From Ricinus communis (taxonomy: Eukaryota; Streptophyta; Magnoliopsida; Malpighiales; Euphorbiaceae), in contig NC_063258.1 of the NCBI RefSeq assembly GCF_019578655.1, forward strand, positions 30,446,802 through 30,510,801: a stretch of 64,000 nt of DNA. Reading direction: 5' to 3'. A program made the translations under genes and the position numbers. Below the pieces are notes generated by a model that did not search any database, was not told the origin of the DNA, and saw nothing but the letters and a program-made list of their open reading frames with translations. Of the stretch, positions 47,830 through 61,275 are shown in pieces; position 1 is the first letter of the stretch; each line of letters opens with the position of its first letter.

Positions 47830-48600
47830 TCTGCTTCATCAAATGTCATCTGATTAAATCATGGTTTAGTATTCTAAATGGAAATCTCACAAGAGCTCTA
47901 TGGTTGGATTGTCAGAACTGGATCCCTCCCTGTGAACGACTTCTGGAAACGAAATGTGCCAGACAGACCTGTTCTTATGAGTTCATTGCACATGGTGTCT
48001 CTTAAGCTTTGTGGAATGAGAATCATTGCTTTATTGAATTATGTTAATTCATTTGTACGTTTTGGTATCCCACAATTAGTAAAAGCATATGTGTTTTTAT
48101 ATCTCCTTTCATTCTTTAGCATTAAGGCATTACCAACTTCTGAGATACAACTGCATGGCAATTTCAGTTGCACTGTCTCAGCTTCAAGTTAATCGCAAGT
48201 CTACTAATAAAATGCTGGTGAAAAGTTGTAAAAAGTTACATCTTGTTTAATATTATTATTATTTTAGTTTTTCTTTTCCAGCCAAATTCAATTGTTGAAG
48301 AGCCAAAATAATAACAGCACATAAAGATCAACAATGATAACAGCATAACAGCACCTGTTCCCCAAAAAATCATTCGGTACAACCAACCATTAACCAGCTA
48401 TGATTTTCTCCACAAATTTCTCCAGAACTTGTTTAATCGCAAAACAAAAGAGTAAAAAAAGGTGTATAGGACAAGTATGTAAATCAGAAATAATAATAAA
48501 GTCGATATATTAATCCCTGACAGGACAGCTTCCGACTAAATATAGATCCTCTTAGCTTCTTTCATGTCATAGTCATATAAGGAGCCTATGTTGTTCCCAA
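47830..48600. other. Convergent spacer between Aurora kinase and PFK
   Basis: Both 3' UTRs must lie here: the Aurora UTR to about 48215 (AATAAA-like signal at about 48207) and the PFK UTR from the right. No other gene is supported. Confidence 0.6.
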
Positions 48601-51600
48601 TTATTGGTTTCCGTCTTTCAAATTATCGCCATCCAGCTTGGTTGGAGGATCTTCCTGTTTCTTGACTTTAGTTAACACTTTGGGGCTCATGAAACTTGGC
48701 TGGTCAGTTGAAGATAGGAGCCTTGCCCACATTCTATCCGTAATGACAACATTGTTCTGCTTCTCAGTGATACGCTGGAAAAGAAAATTTCACAGAAATG
48801 AGTAATATAGAACCATTTGACATTTGTTTGGAGCTTGCAGGCAATCTCTAAAAGGAAATGCTCCTAACTATATCTGTGCAGCAAACTAAATTATGACTTC
48901 ATGCATTAAATCCAAAAGCAGACCTATCTATTAATGATCAGATCAGAAAATATAGTTTGGGAAAGCTGGTACAAGTACTAATATTAAAAAAAGAAATATC
49001 ATATTCAGTTCCCAAACTTGTTGAGCAAGTGATACAAGATCAAATAAGACTGATTTAGCTCATTAGGATTGACAAAGAGACTTCACCTGAAACAGTCAGT
49101 TGACACTTTTGTTCAAGTTTTGTTTTACAGCATAGTCTAGATGCAAAAACACTAGAGTCCAAATTGAAGAATATGCTGGAGCACGCATATCACTATTAAG
49201 CGTCCAGCACAACCGAAGTGTTAATGATATGAATATGCACCCAGTACTGAATTAGTAGTACTTTCCTAACAGCATGACAATAAAAAAAATTGTGGCAGTT
49301 GATACTATATCACCAATTAACTCCACAAGGTTTAGTTTTCTAATACAAAAGGTTTTTCAGAGCATAGAGGAACTTACATTGAAAGGAATATAAGCATGTC
49401 GACCATTAACAGGTCCAACCGTGAAGCCTGTGTATCCAGCCATTGCCCCATGAACTGCACTGTGAGCAAGGAGAGTGCAGTACACATTATCGGATGCGTT
49501 GCTTGGAATTGCACGGATCATGTATGTAGGATCTGCCAGATGGTTTAACATGTCATCCACATATGTATATGATTCGAATTCAAGTGGAAAGACAATGGAA
49601 ACATAAAACAAATGAAAGGCACATACCAATATACTTCAGAGTGATGTTCATTCTATGTTCTCTCGCAAAATGATCCTAAAATAGAGAAAAATGAAAATAG
49701 AAAAGACAGTAACTCAGCCAACAAAGAATTATTCATAAATCCTATGTAATTTACAGGGAGTGCAATTTTATGTTTTAACTTTTCAACCAAGAGTGCAAAT
49801 TCTTTATCAATAAGAACTAGACATCCGGCTCAACCATAAAATGGAGAGCAACTCTCACAAAAAGGAGTATCATAAAAATAAAACTCATGCGGAATGCTTA
49901 AGATGCTGTAGACAGACAAGAAAATCAACAAAGTACAAGACTGAGACACTGATTAAGAAATCTCTGTAGTAATTTTTTCAGCCAAAGAATTATAGTATCT
50001 AGATTTAGTCTAAACTGTCACAAGAGAAAATGACTAGTGCTTAAGAAATTTAATATGAGATTCTGTAAAATATTGTATATTATGATAAATACCTTGATCC
50101 TCTGAGATATCCATAACCCAACATCCTGAAGCAGCTTATTCCCTGAAGCATCCTGTTGGTTCATGGATTGCAGACTTTTTGAAACAAGATCCTGTCCTGC
50201 TCCCTCGGCAATAACAATAACCATGTGCCCATTTTCTTTAAGTCGTTTTCCAATAAATTCAAGAAGACCACCCTGTCCTTCGAGATAGAATGGTGACTCT
50301 GGAATCAGACAGCAATCAACATCCCGGCTGGCAAGTGTAGCATACATTGCAATGAACCCTATACCAGTAATTCCCATTAAACTAGAGAAAGGCTCTATAA
50401 GGATAGTACATAAATCCTAATGATGAAACCATATACAGATTTTACCATGTCAACATAGTTGTTAGAACTGAAATCCGCCTATGACTAACATTAACTTACC
50501 ACTATATCGCCCCATTAGCTTCACAACACCAATACCATTCTCAGTACTTTCGGCCTCAACATGTGCTGCATTAATTGCACGTTGAGCCTCTTCAACCGCA
50601 GAGTCAAAACCAAAGGATTTGTCAATAACCTGAATCAAAAGAAGGAAGCTTAATCAAAACAGAAACAAGAATTTGTAAATGATTACTGTCGAGGAATGAT
50701 AGGAAACAAATTAAATAGTCATAACAAGTCAGAGGTGTTGAAGATAAGCACAGGAATATCATTGTCGATGGTTTTTGGAATTCCAGCAACTGCAACTTTT
50801 AGGCCACGCCGTTGGATTTCCTGTACGGCAAGAACCATGCTGTTTAAAATTTAGTAGTAAATAGAAGCATATATATAAACAAGGCAATTAGAAGTGCTGA
50901 GCAATATCATAGACATAAAAGACAGTGTTGCAAATTCATATTCGACAGAGCTAAAAAACACTTCAGTAGGCATTGAAATCAAATTATAATTTTAACTGTC
51001 AAATCTTCAGAAACTTCCTGTACTGTGATAGAGACCATTCCATCATATATGGAGAGAAGTTCATTATAAGAGTCAAAATAGAACCTCAGAAGGACTACAA
51101 TACTCTACTAATAGCTAACATAGAACAAATTAATTCTATTCAACCAAGTTAAAAACATGCAAATATATATTTTGGCCGGAAAAGAACTGAGCCTACTGAA
51201 GTTATACATTGCACAGAGGAGAAAATTAAATAGTTGAAGGAAACTTTGTACAAGTGTTTAGTATATGATCAAATTTATTCCTAGTAAAGATAGACTTGAT
51301 CCTCTTTCTGTCGCATGTTTTCTAATGTTATTTACAAATATTGTCATGCTGTGTTTAACGTGATCTCAAAAAATGTAATCATTATCTTTCAGAAGTGGTG
51401 TACATAAAGGTTACCTCATAAATGACCGCTGCTCCTTTTTGAGTTCCATCGCCTCCAATTATGTAGACCTGGATAATCACAGGGGACAATCAGGACCTAC
51501 ACATAGAATTCAAATGCTACAACAATTTAAATTCACAAGGGATTGAAGTTTGTTCTGACAAATTTAAATTGAATGGAAAATCCTACCACATGCAGACCTG

Positions 51601-52764
51601 ATTAATTCCACGATCCTGAATGCTGTCAACTATCTTGGATTTATCATGGCCACCTCTTGATGTACCCAATATAGTACCACCACGTTTATGAATGTCATTG
51701 ACAACCTTAGGGGTCAAAGCAACGGTGTTTTTGGAATAGAAACCCCTGTAGCCTCCCTATAATTGTGGCAAGGAAAATGTGCTAATAAGTGAGACCCTCA
51801 AAATCATTAAGTACAAATCTTAACTTTAGAAAGATAACATGCATTAAAAGCATAAAAAGAACTTGATGCTTATCTGAGAAGCAATAACTCACATCAATTC
51901 CGAGAACTTTGGTAACACCGTACATATGATGAAGGCCACAGACAATCTCTCTGATCACCGTATTGAGACCAGGACAAAGACCACCACATGTTACAATACA
52001 CGCGTGCACTTCATCAGACTTAAAATACACCTGATACCAGCAAACAGGTAAGCAACATAGTGAGTAATGAGCAAAATGCCAATAGCAAATGCTTTAATGA
52101 ATCTCATCAATTCAACAGAACTAGACACACCAATAAAGTAGTAGAGATACCTTCTGCCGAGGTCCAGCACGCCGAAAGTGTGTCCCTCTTGGACCATCCT
52201 TGTGAACAACAATCTATAAATCACAGAACTAAATAATCTTAGATTACATTAATTTGAAAAATAAATGGATTAGAAAGTAAGAACACCACGAAAAAGTTTT
52301 TCTTTTTTTTAAATAACCTTTTGCGCAACAGTATCATCCACATTAACAAAGTACTGCCTGAAACACAAAAAACAATGATCAAATAAATAGGCAATAAGAA
52401 CTAATAATGCCAAATCCAAAGCAGAGAGACACGAAAACTATATTCGAGTTACTTGACCGCTGAGTAGGCTGGATTATCTTGCAACGGATTCGGATACGTC
52501 TGCAAACCAGCACCATTCCCAAGAAAGAAAAAAAAAAAGAAAGAAACCAAATGCACTGAGAAAGATGCACGCATTACTTGCATATGACTAAAAAAAAAAA
52601 CCAAATATATGAATCCCTAAGCGATAAAAGAGGAGGCAAGCGTTATTTACAGGGAGATCAGGAATATAATCAGTTAAGTGAGGAACATCTTCAAGCAGAT
52701 AACCAGCTTCTCCATTTACTATTTTCATCATCTGCGACTGCAAATTACCGTCTGCGTTTCCCAT
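48601..52764 (-). CDS. PFK6: ATP-dependent 6-phosphofructokinase (PFK3/PFK6-like)
   Basis: It phosphorylates fructose 6-phosphate with ATP, the committed step of cytosolic glycolysis. Thirteen minus-strand exons close in phase: 52764-52651, 52499-52453, 52357-52318, 52213-52151, 52030-51893, 51756-51598, 51468-51415, 50820-50752, 50629-50500, 50358-50093, 49675-49627, 49532-49378, 48774-48601, giving 485 residues. Motifs: GGLCPGLN (104-111) and GGDGT (192-196) for ATP binding, PKTIDNDIP (220-228) with the catalytic Asp, MGRYSGF (about 266-273) for the sugar phosphate, and IPSNASD near 382. The GGDGT glycine is the ATP-type rather than the pyrophosphate-type residue. No transit peptide precedes the core, so a cytosolic isoform is likely. 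The symbol is chosen because Arabidopsis PFK6 neighbours AUR1; PFK3 is the alternative. Confidence 0.93.
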
Positions 52765-54053
52765 CTCTTTTAAAACGAAATGACTGCGTGCTTTTTTTTT
52801 CGTTTTTTCTTTTCTGTTTACTTGGATTTGAAACAGAGAGGAAAGCAAGAAATGGAATCTGATTTGTAATTATAGCTGAGAAGTATGTATCTGTATTCGC
52901 GCATTTGCTTCCACTTACAAGGCCATGTTTAGAAGTGAACACGTGAGTGGAGTGATGCCTGCCGGGATGTGGAGTGCGAAAGCGATGTCGTTTTAAAGAG
53001 AATAAAGGAAAAACAGGTGGCGTGGATTTAGCATGTTTGCCCACTGGTTTTGAAAATTCCTTCACATTTTGATTTTGGTTTTACTTTGATACTGCTATTG
53101 CTATCCTATTTGCCATGGGCTTAGCTCATTGGTTTTCTAAATCAGATTTTATCTTGGCTATTCGGTACGAATTGCATTCAATCATTGGATAAAAATTATT
53201 CATGTCTTTTTGCCAAAAAAAATAAAATTAAAAAAACAAATTATAGATAATTCTAATTATAAATTTCTCTCTAATTATCGATTACTTTTAATTATTTATT
53301 TTTTGGATTATCAACGAATATATCCAACCAAAAGCTACATATTTAATTATGTTTATCAATTGCTTCAAAGAAAACATGTCTTTAAAGAATATTATCCAAC
53401 GCTTTATGCTCAATTCCATTCAAGTAAATAATGTCAGAGTTTGAATCTTCACCGGCTGACACTATTTTTAATTTACATCTTTCACATGACAAATGTTATA
53501 TTTTCTAATTGAGCTATAAGATTAAAATAAAAAATCAGTTCAACAATTTAGTCCCCAGAATTAATTGAATTGCACTTTAACCCCTTAAAAGCTTGTCAAT
53601 TTTTTATATCTTTTTATGAATGGAAATGTAGCTTAAAAGTCGTATTTTGAAATAACAAAGGCAAACCTAAAGAGAATATTTGTAGTTTTTCTTCTCAAGT
53701 CTTTTCTTTTTGACTGGCTTTCTTCTTAATTTCCAAACCAGACAGGAAGTATCGGAAAGTTTTGATCAAGGGTCGAGTAATAAGCCAAATGGGCTTTTCA
53801 CTTCTGGACTTTCTCTTTGAACTTCCTAATCATTGACGCCTTGAAACTTTTTTGATTAAGAGCTAATCAATCATATCATATGATTACTAATCAGTCTATT
53901 TTAAAACCATGAACGAGCAGTGTATACACCTAGTTATATAAACGGTCGACATATGTTTTTAGCTGTGATATATTTGGATTATAGATCATTCACCTGAGTA
54001 CATAGATTGAGAGATATTCCTGAAGTAAATATTATCCAAATCTGAAAGCTTTA
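52765..54053. other. Spacer: PFK promoter and CCD 3' flank
   Basis: The left part is the PFK promoter and 5' UTR, including the partial palindrome GATGTCGTTTT at about 52983-52996. The remainder is AT-rich with no supported coding region. The 3' UTR of the CCD gene enters from the right. Confidence 0.6.
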
Positions 54054-57000
54054 TTACGTGAAGTTTTGCAATTGGGTCGGTAAAAATACTCCATGAAAAC
54101 CATATGGGACCCTGGAAGGCAATGTGAACTTCGCAACTGGTTCAGCAGTGAACTTCTTGGCGTCAATTATATATGCCTGCAAAAGAAGAAGAAAAAAAAA
54201 AATTAAAATACAGAGGATATATTAATTGATATCAAAATGTAACTCTCATTTGTAGTTATGAAAAAAAAACTTTGGACCGAAAAATGTATAAAGACTTCAA
54301 AAACATATAAATATAAAATATGACTTACTTTAGAGACATTAGTATCTTCATTGTGGACGAAAGTGATGATCCAACCATCGTCTTCTTCAGGAGTACTTGC
54401 TGTTTTAGGAACAAAAGCAGCTCCAGTGCAAAAGGTGTTCTTCTCAAATTTATGGTATTCCACCTTTATCACCTCATCGAATTTGTTCTCTCCCTATCTC
54501 CAAGAATTAAAATTTAGTTACCATATACCAAAATGGAAAAATAAAAGTGCACTTGGTTTCTACCTCTTCAAAGTACAATTTGGCTAGACCTCCATATTTT
54601 GCCATGCCTGAAAAGTAATCATTCTAGCATAAGCCCCTGCAAATCTTCAGACAGTAATTATACACACAGAAAAGACTTTGTATTATCACCTGAGACATAA
54701 CTAGCCTCAGAGTCCACAACTTGTGTGTAGCCATATTTATTTCTGAGACCAGTAAAGTCTGCATTGATTATTGGAAAGTCCATAGAGAATTCAGTTCCTG
54801 TAAGATATTTCTCCTTAACCTCTCCGGTTTGCATGTTTAATCTCCATTCGTGGCAACGACTAAACGACAAGCCAACTTCATTACTGCTATTAGTTATTTC
54901 TTCAACTGATGATGATTGTATAGGTCTAAACCTTCTTGAAAACCACTCAAATTTATCTAATCCCTTATCAGGTCCTGGTATGATTGAATCAAGAGCCTTA
55001 CATCCCCACACCACGACCTGTTTCTCATATAAATGTTTAAAAACATAATACGTCAAGAATCTGATAGCAGGTGCATGTAAAATGAACCAGATACTGCAAC
55101 CTTTGGTTTAACCGTATTGAATGAAAAAATATATAAAGAAAAGGAGAGAATTAATTTAAGATTCCTCGTGCATATCAGTTACCTCATCACCGTCCTCGAA
55201 GCAATTAAGGATGTGAAATGTGCAGTTTGGTTCCACCTTAAACCACTTGATGGAATTTGCATCACCATAGCGAGGCATTATCCCTATCCTTGAATATTCT
55301 TCCTTATTATACTGAATTAACCTATACAAAACATGGAAAGTTTTCTTTATTTGGCAACTGGAAACTCATTTCTACTCCAAAGTCTACGAAAAGTTTTGAA
55401 ATCCAAGAATTTGTACTCACGGGCCTCCTCTAAGTAGCCGGGTTATGTCTATGGTTAGTGCAAAATCCAAGATCACATTGTACCTGCAAACATGGAAGAA
55501 ACATTTTCATCAAAAGTATCTTCTTCTTTTCCTTTCCCTTTCTTTTGGTTATTAATCATGAAATATAATGGAATCGTCTTCTGAACTAGGAAATTAAGTG
55601 TGGAGAGAAAAGAAAAACTATTTAGTTTCCATGTCAGGCCGAACACACTCACCTCTCTGTAACTCCAATATCATGGCAAAGGGTGCATCTATTAAATCTT
55701 AGATCCGCTTTATGAACCAATCTCTTCCCATCAGCTGAAAATCGGATGTTCATTTGATGCATTAGAATTTAGAAAAAGTAAAATTCTGTACTAATTACAA
55801 AGTTTTGATAATGCAAAACTTGTTCTGGAAATAGATATTGAGAAGCAAATATACCAGAAATTACTCCCACTTCCATGAAAGGTTTTGTTGCATCCACTCC
55901 CATTATTACCAGCTCCCCAGTCCCTGGAACTCTCTATAAAAACTAAAAGGACAATTTAGAACCAGACAAGCAGGTTATCCTTAATACACACATATACACA
56001 TAGAGTGCAGGCAGGAACCTTTGGGTGGCTAGTAAAAGGTCGGTTCCAGGATCCATTGACATCCCAATTGCCTAATGTTTTGAGTGTGAAGATGTCAATT
56101 TCTTGAGGAATGTAATTTTCAGCAACTGAGTAGAATCTCCCCGCATGCTCAAATACATTGGTGTTACTAAGGTGCTTGTTAATTTTTCCGAACCGCAGCT
56201 GAAAATATATATAGATATTATTATTAATTAGATGGTAATGCTTGCCAATTATGCCTAAATCAACTTTTCGATGAATTTGATCAAAAGATTAAAGCTAGCA
56301 TATGGCTACCAGACAGACACTCGACTACTAAACTCTAATCGAATAGCACCAAGTAGGTTAGCTAATGGTAAATAATTTCAGTGATAAATTTAATTAGTAT
56401 GCACGCACCAGATTCAGGAAGAAAGCTGATAAAATTGCTGCTGAATTGCCTTCTATTGCAGGAAGAAAAGATGGTTTGTTTCTATGTTTTTCTAGCTTAA
56501 ACGTTTCGGTTTCGACATGTCGATTATTGTAGAGGACAGTCCAGCTTCCATCAATAGATTTATTAAAGTACAGAACATGAAGCATCCCTTCTCCTTCCAC
56601 CCAAATGTTACTTGACCTTCCAAATAAAGAAACTGTTGATTTCAGTCCCCCGAAAAGTGGATTTGGTCCTGCAGTTAAATTAAAGATTAGCTGCATTTTT
56701 ACCTTCCATGGTCGAAACAGTAAGAGCTTCGACTTCTCTTCCTATTTGTTGAACAAGTTAGTAAGCTAACTGGGTTTTGTTCTGTTATTAAAAGCATCAT
56801 TGAATAAGAAATAGAGAGAATCTCTCTGAAACACTATTGGATTTGTTGACTTATTTAATCGTCGCACTGAAACTTGTTTAATTAATCTTAGATAGCTCCA
56901 ACTAATCTGATCTGATAAAATTCTTTATTAATTCTATCTAATGGCCCTGTTGCTTCCATGGATTATCTAAAAGTTTCTTGTTTTCCACTGTAAATGTCTT

Positions 57001-57840
57001 TGGGTTTTTTGTCCTAACCTATGAGGATGCGACAATGACAAACTGTCAGGTATTAAGGCAGAGCGACTCTGTTCTATGTTTGATCTTATGTCTTGTTGCA
57101 TGCTTTTCAAGGTATATCCACCGGAAAGATGCCAGTTTAACTTTCCAATGCTTGTCATCATCTAATAGGATTTCCTTGTTGGATTTAGAAAAGAACAAAA
57201 ATGAATGATAACATCTTCTAAAAGATATAATGACGGATTGGGGAAAAAAAAACTATACATAATATACCATTTCTGATATAGACACCACCAGGAAAATCAT
57301 CTGGAACCGTCCCTTCAATGCCGGTGACAAGAACAGCTTTCTTCAATTCATCAACCGGAGCAAGGTTGCTCTGCAAGGACTAAGTTAACTTAGTCTACGT
57401 CATGGCACTCGTAAACCAAGCCTGGCAATGTCTTATTATTGTAACAGGATTAATGCAATGAACCTGAGATGGGAGCAATGAGTGGTCAACAAACACAAAA
57501 ACAGAATCAACAAAGGCATCCAACAGTTTCAAAGAAGCGTTCTTGATGGCTTTGGAGACGTCAATTTGCAGAGGATGTACCTGCAACTCTCTTGAGAATG
57601 GCTGCTCATGAGATGACGAAAAGAAACACATATTAAATTTGGGTACACCCTTAAATTTTTGCTAGTGAATACAATGTCAGAAAATGAATATCCTGGTTTT
57701 TGTTTTTTCTGGAGATTGGTGTAACTTACTTTGAGAGTAGAGAAGACTGTGGTTTTGATGCCATGAAATCTGTCTGAGAAGGAAGGCTTGTGTATGGAGC
57801 AATTCACTTGTAAGAAAGGTAATGAAGAGGCCATGGACAT
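54054..57840 (-). CDS. Carotenoid cleavage dioxygenase, CCD1-like / zaxinone-synthase-like
   Basis: Carotenoid cleavage dioxygenases are non-haem iron enzymes that split carotenoids or apocarotenoids. Thirteen minus-strand exons close in phase: 57840-57730, 57601-57464, 57370-57268, 56668-56409, 56198-56019, 55933-55855, 55734-55653, 55483-55421, 55321-55183, 55017-54690, 54607-54564, 54493-54329, 54176-54054, giving 604 residues. All four iron-binding histidines are visible: H262 (SHPK), H311 (LCHD), H375 (TFHIL), H592 (YGFHG). The N-terminus (MSMASSLPFL...) is Ser-rich and could be a plastid targeting sequence; a second Met lies two codons in. The LCHDIGVTE signature differs from the MHDFAITE-type of CCD1/CCD4/NCED. 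From memory it resembles proteins called 'CCD1-like', the zaxinone-synthase clade; this needs a tree. Exon 2 has GAG/CAG tandem acceptors (3-nt choice). A decayed duplicate lies upstream at 61276-64000. Confidence 0.88.
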
Positions 57841-60800
57841 CTAATTGCGTAGCCGGTTACCAAGTTCATGACATGACAACTATAAATAGTACATCACTCG
57901 AGTCCTGAGGACCGAAGTGACGTGTTCAGTTTTCTCTTATGCCATAGAAATTTCCTCGCCACTACCTCTATGAAACCGACCGTCCTACAAAGCTTACTAG
58001 TCTCTTTAATTATTAATCTTTTCCAAATTTGTAAATAGCACAATTAAGTGATATATAGGAAATGAGGAAAAGGGAATTATCTCCATCAAATAATAGGAAG
58101 ATTTAGATAATGAATTTTTTATTTTTAATTTGTTGTGATAAAAAAGATATATTCTATTTCTTACTAATTATGGAGGTAAATTTTCTTTTGGATAAAATGA
58201 TGATTATTTTTACAATTAAATCTCTCTTCCTAATGAAAATGACTGAACATTAGTAAAACCAAAACTCATGATCTGTTTGTTATGTAATAAAAGTTTATCT
58301 CAATATAGAAAATGACACATGTACATCTTTATTGGGTTAATATATCTAAATTTATTTTTTGATAGAATATTTAAATTTATTTTGATAAAACTAGTTCTTA
58401 TATATTAATATTATTATTTTCACAACCTAAATAATTACTATAATATTGAAAAAAATTGATATTAATATTATTTCAAGAGCCTATATAATCAAGTCTATCT
58501 TTTAGTCTTTTAATTTTTTTTTTATCTATATAGATTCATAGGGCTAGCAAATCGGATCATGCGTGTTAAAACACGTCTATAACATAAAATGGCTAATCTG
58601 AACACGACTCTTTTAACTAATTGTGTCAAAACATCAAATTAAAACATGAAGACATTTATTAACTAGATTAAATATATCAATTCTTATAACCCGTTTAATA
58701 AATTAAATTTTTAAAAATTATATATTTAAATAAAAAATTAATCATTATAATTCTTAAAAATATATTTATTTAATCATAGAATGACTCAAGTTTGAATTAT
58801 TATTTTAAATCATAATTATATCTTTATAAATAATAAAATTAGTTAAAATAATAATTATATCTTTATATATAAACATATGAAGAGAAAGAATAAATATATT
58901 TATACATATATCGTATGTACTTATTAATTAATATATCCATTTAAGTAAATGTGTTTAATCGTGTGATTTGCGGATTAGGCAAGTCAATCTATTAAATTTA
59001 ATTTTTTTCGTGTGATCCAAACTTTTTTATTTTAAATTCAAATAATGTTTAATTATGTGTCATTGAACATGTCGTGTTAAAGATAATTGGATATTCATCT
59101 CTTTTTTTTTTTTTATTAAAAAAAGATAATTATCTTTTTATATTTGAGATAAAGCTATAAATTTATTTAATGCGGAAGATGAAACTTGAATATTTCTAAT
59201 TTCAACTAGAACTGGAGTATTAGCCTCTTAACATCTTTCATTATGTTTATTCAATATTATTCGTTTCATTTCCTTTCTTCTTAACTTTTCTTTCACCGTA
59301 AATCGTGTTTTGTTCAGATATAAAAAAGACATGGAAACCTAGAAATCTTTTTGTCTTGCTCACTACAGTCGATAATCATTTGGGTTTAAAATAAAAATAG
59401 TAGTTCTTGGCACCTCGGCTTGCGAGTGCATATGCTAGTGGGAAGTGTGTTTTGTATTTGGAAGGATTGTCTCCATTGTAAGCATTTTTGTTTTAGTATT
59501 ATTAGTTAGGCTAATCTGGCAGAATTCTTCAATTTTCTGTGTCTTTTCAATTGCATTCTATTTTCTAATTCAGTAAGTACTGAAATTCACATATTAATTA
59601 TTAATTATTATAAAAAAACCTGTTTACAATCGTTGACATACATACAATATATATATAATAAATAAATTTTGGTAGTTCAATAGTGGCAAATCCTCTAGAG
59701 GTCAAGTGGGTTGGGTCTGCAGAAGCAACTCAGCCACTGTTCCTTGAGGTTCCAAGAGATGATTGATGGGAATGCCGCATTTTGGATGTAGCAAAGGGAA
59801 TAGACAGGCATTTGGAGATTTTGGAATATTCTCTTTGGGAAATGCACATACATATTATATAAGGACAAACTTGCAAATGTATGATGTCCAGGTAGAGATT
59901 ATTTTTAATAATAATTGTGGAGCTGATCAGACATTGAATATGATAAGCACTCGCATAACAACTGAGGACTATTTTAATTATAGGATTACTTAATCATATA
60001 CGTATGCTGGATAGTTGCCTTGCATGGTTTTATGTGCGGGGAATCATATCATTTCTAGACACAAAACATAGTATTATTATTCACTTTCATATCATATCTG
60101 CACTAGCCAGTGATTTCTATTATATTATCCATATACATCCATCTTTTCATGAATAAAAAAAAATTATAGAAAAAAAGAATTCAAGTCTTTTCATTCGTTA
60201 ACATTTATTATTATTTTCCCCTGCTTTCGTCTAATTATGTCATCAAGGAGAGCATATTCTAAAAGATCCTCTTCTTCTTTTTCTAAGTAAAAAAATGAAT
60301 TTTATTGATGATTTGAAGACAATGAGGTTCTCATCAATCCAAATACGTTCTAAACTTGGGTCACGTTCGTAATGAGCTAAACAATATACAATTTTATTAT
60401 TATCTCCACAGATCCATCATGAATGCCACTGTCCTGAACAATGTAGAGTGCCATCTCCAGCCATTGCTTCAGCAATAACGCTGGTACAAATGAACCGAAA
60501 TTCCTTATAAGTTTTTTTCTGACTAGTTCCAATGTATATTCCTACATATTTATTAATCTGATAAATAATTGATATGTATATATATATATTCTCACTGTAA
60601 GTAAGAATTATCTATCTCCTGTAGCACCAACAACCATGACCCCACCCCTTCCATATCCAATCACAAAATCAGAACCCCATTATTCCATCTTTGAGAATTA
60701 CTGTTATCTTTATTCACTTTGCCCCATACCTTGAGGAAAGAGACCATAACTCATTCTTCTCCACTATAGGCGTCGGCATGTCCTATGCACTTCTACAAGA

Positions 60801-61275
60801 TTGATATCCCAATCTTAAATTGATAGTAACAATGGTTCAATTGAGAAACAAAGCCTGATCAAGTTTATACCATAAAGACCATGCCACCATTTTAACTAGA
60901 AGGTATCAAAATTGTTACCTGCCCATTAATGAGAGACAATTTAATCCATCTCTTAAAAAGAAAAGGTCATTTGTTATAATTGAAGTTATGGCCTTATGGG
61001 TACTTTTTGATTATTTTTTGAAATTGAATAAGTGTTAAAATTATATATAGTTCAATGTAATTTGGAGAAACTTTGGAAATTGAGTGGTATGGCTAAGCAA
61101 AATACACCAATAAAAGATTTAATTGCAAAGAGTAACTCTCAATCCTTCCTCCTAAAAAGGATAAACAAAAAGATGGATTGACCTTTTCTTTTATTTACAT
61201 AAAAATCTCCTCATATGCTCTTAGGATCTTAGAGGAGTCCATGGTTACATTAATGATGTAATCTGTGCAACTATT
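57841..61275. other. Spacer between the two CCD copies
   Basis: The first part is the promoter of the intact CCD. From about 58540 to 59100 a MITE-like segment is possible. The rest is AT-rich, with no recognised coding region; short open stretches near 59760 and 60620 resemble nothing I can name. Confidence 0.55.
58538..59100. mobile_element. Possible degenerate hAT-type MITE
   Basis: The left end reads AGGGCTAGCAAATCGGATCATG and is followed by ACACG-rich phrases; the right end has GTGTCATTGAACATGTCGTG with the complementary ACACGAC theme. These phrases resemble common plant hAT MITEs beginning GGGCTGGCAA. The right terminal repeat is not clear, so the boundaries are approximate. Confidence 0.35.

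Noticed and set aside
60625..60720. Minus-strand phrase SDFVIGYGRGGVMVVGATGD, faintly like a BAHD DFGWG region
   Set aside because: The defining residues are not there and no flanking homology was found.
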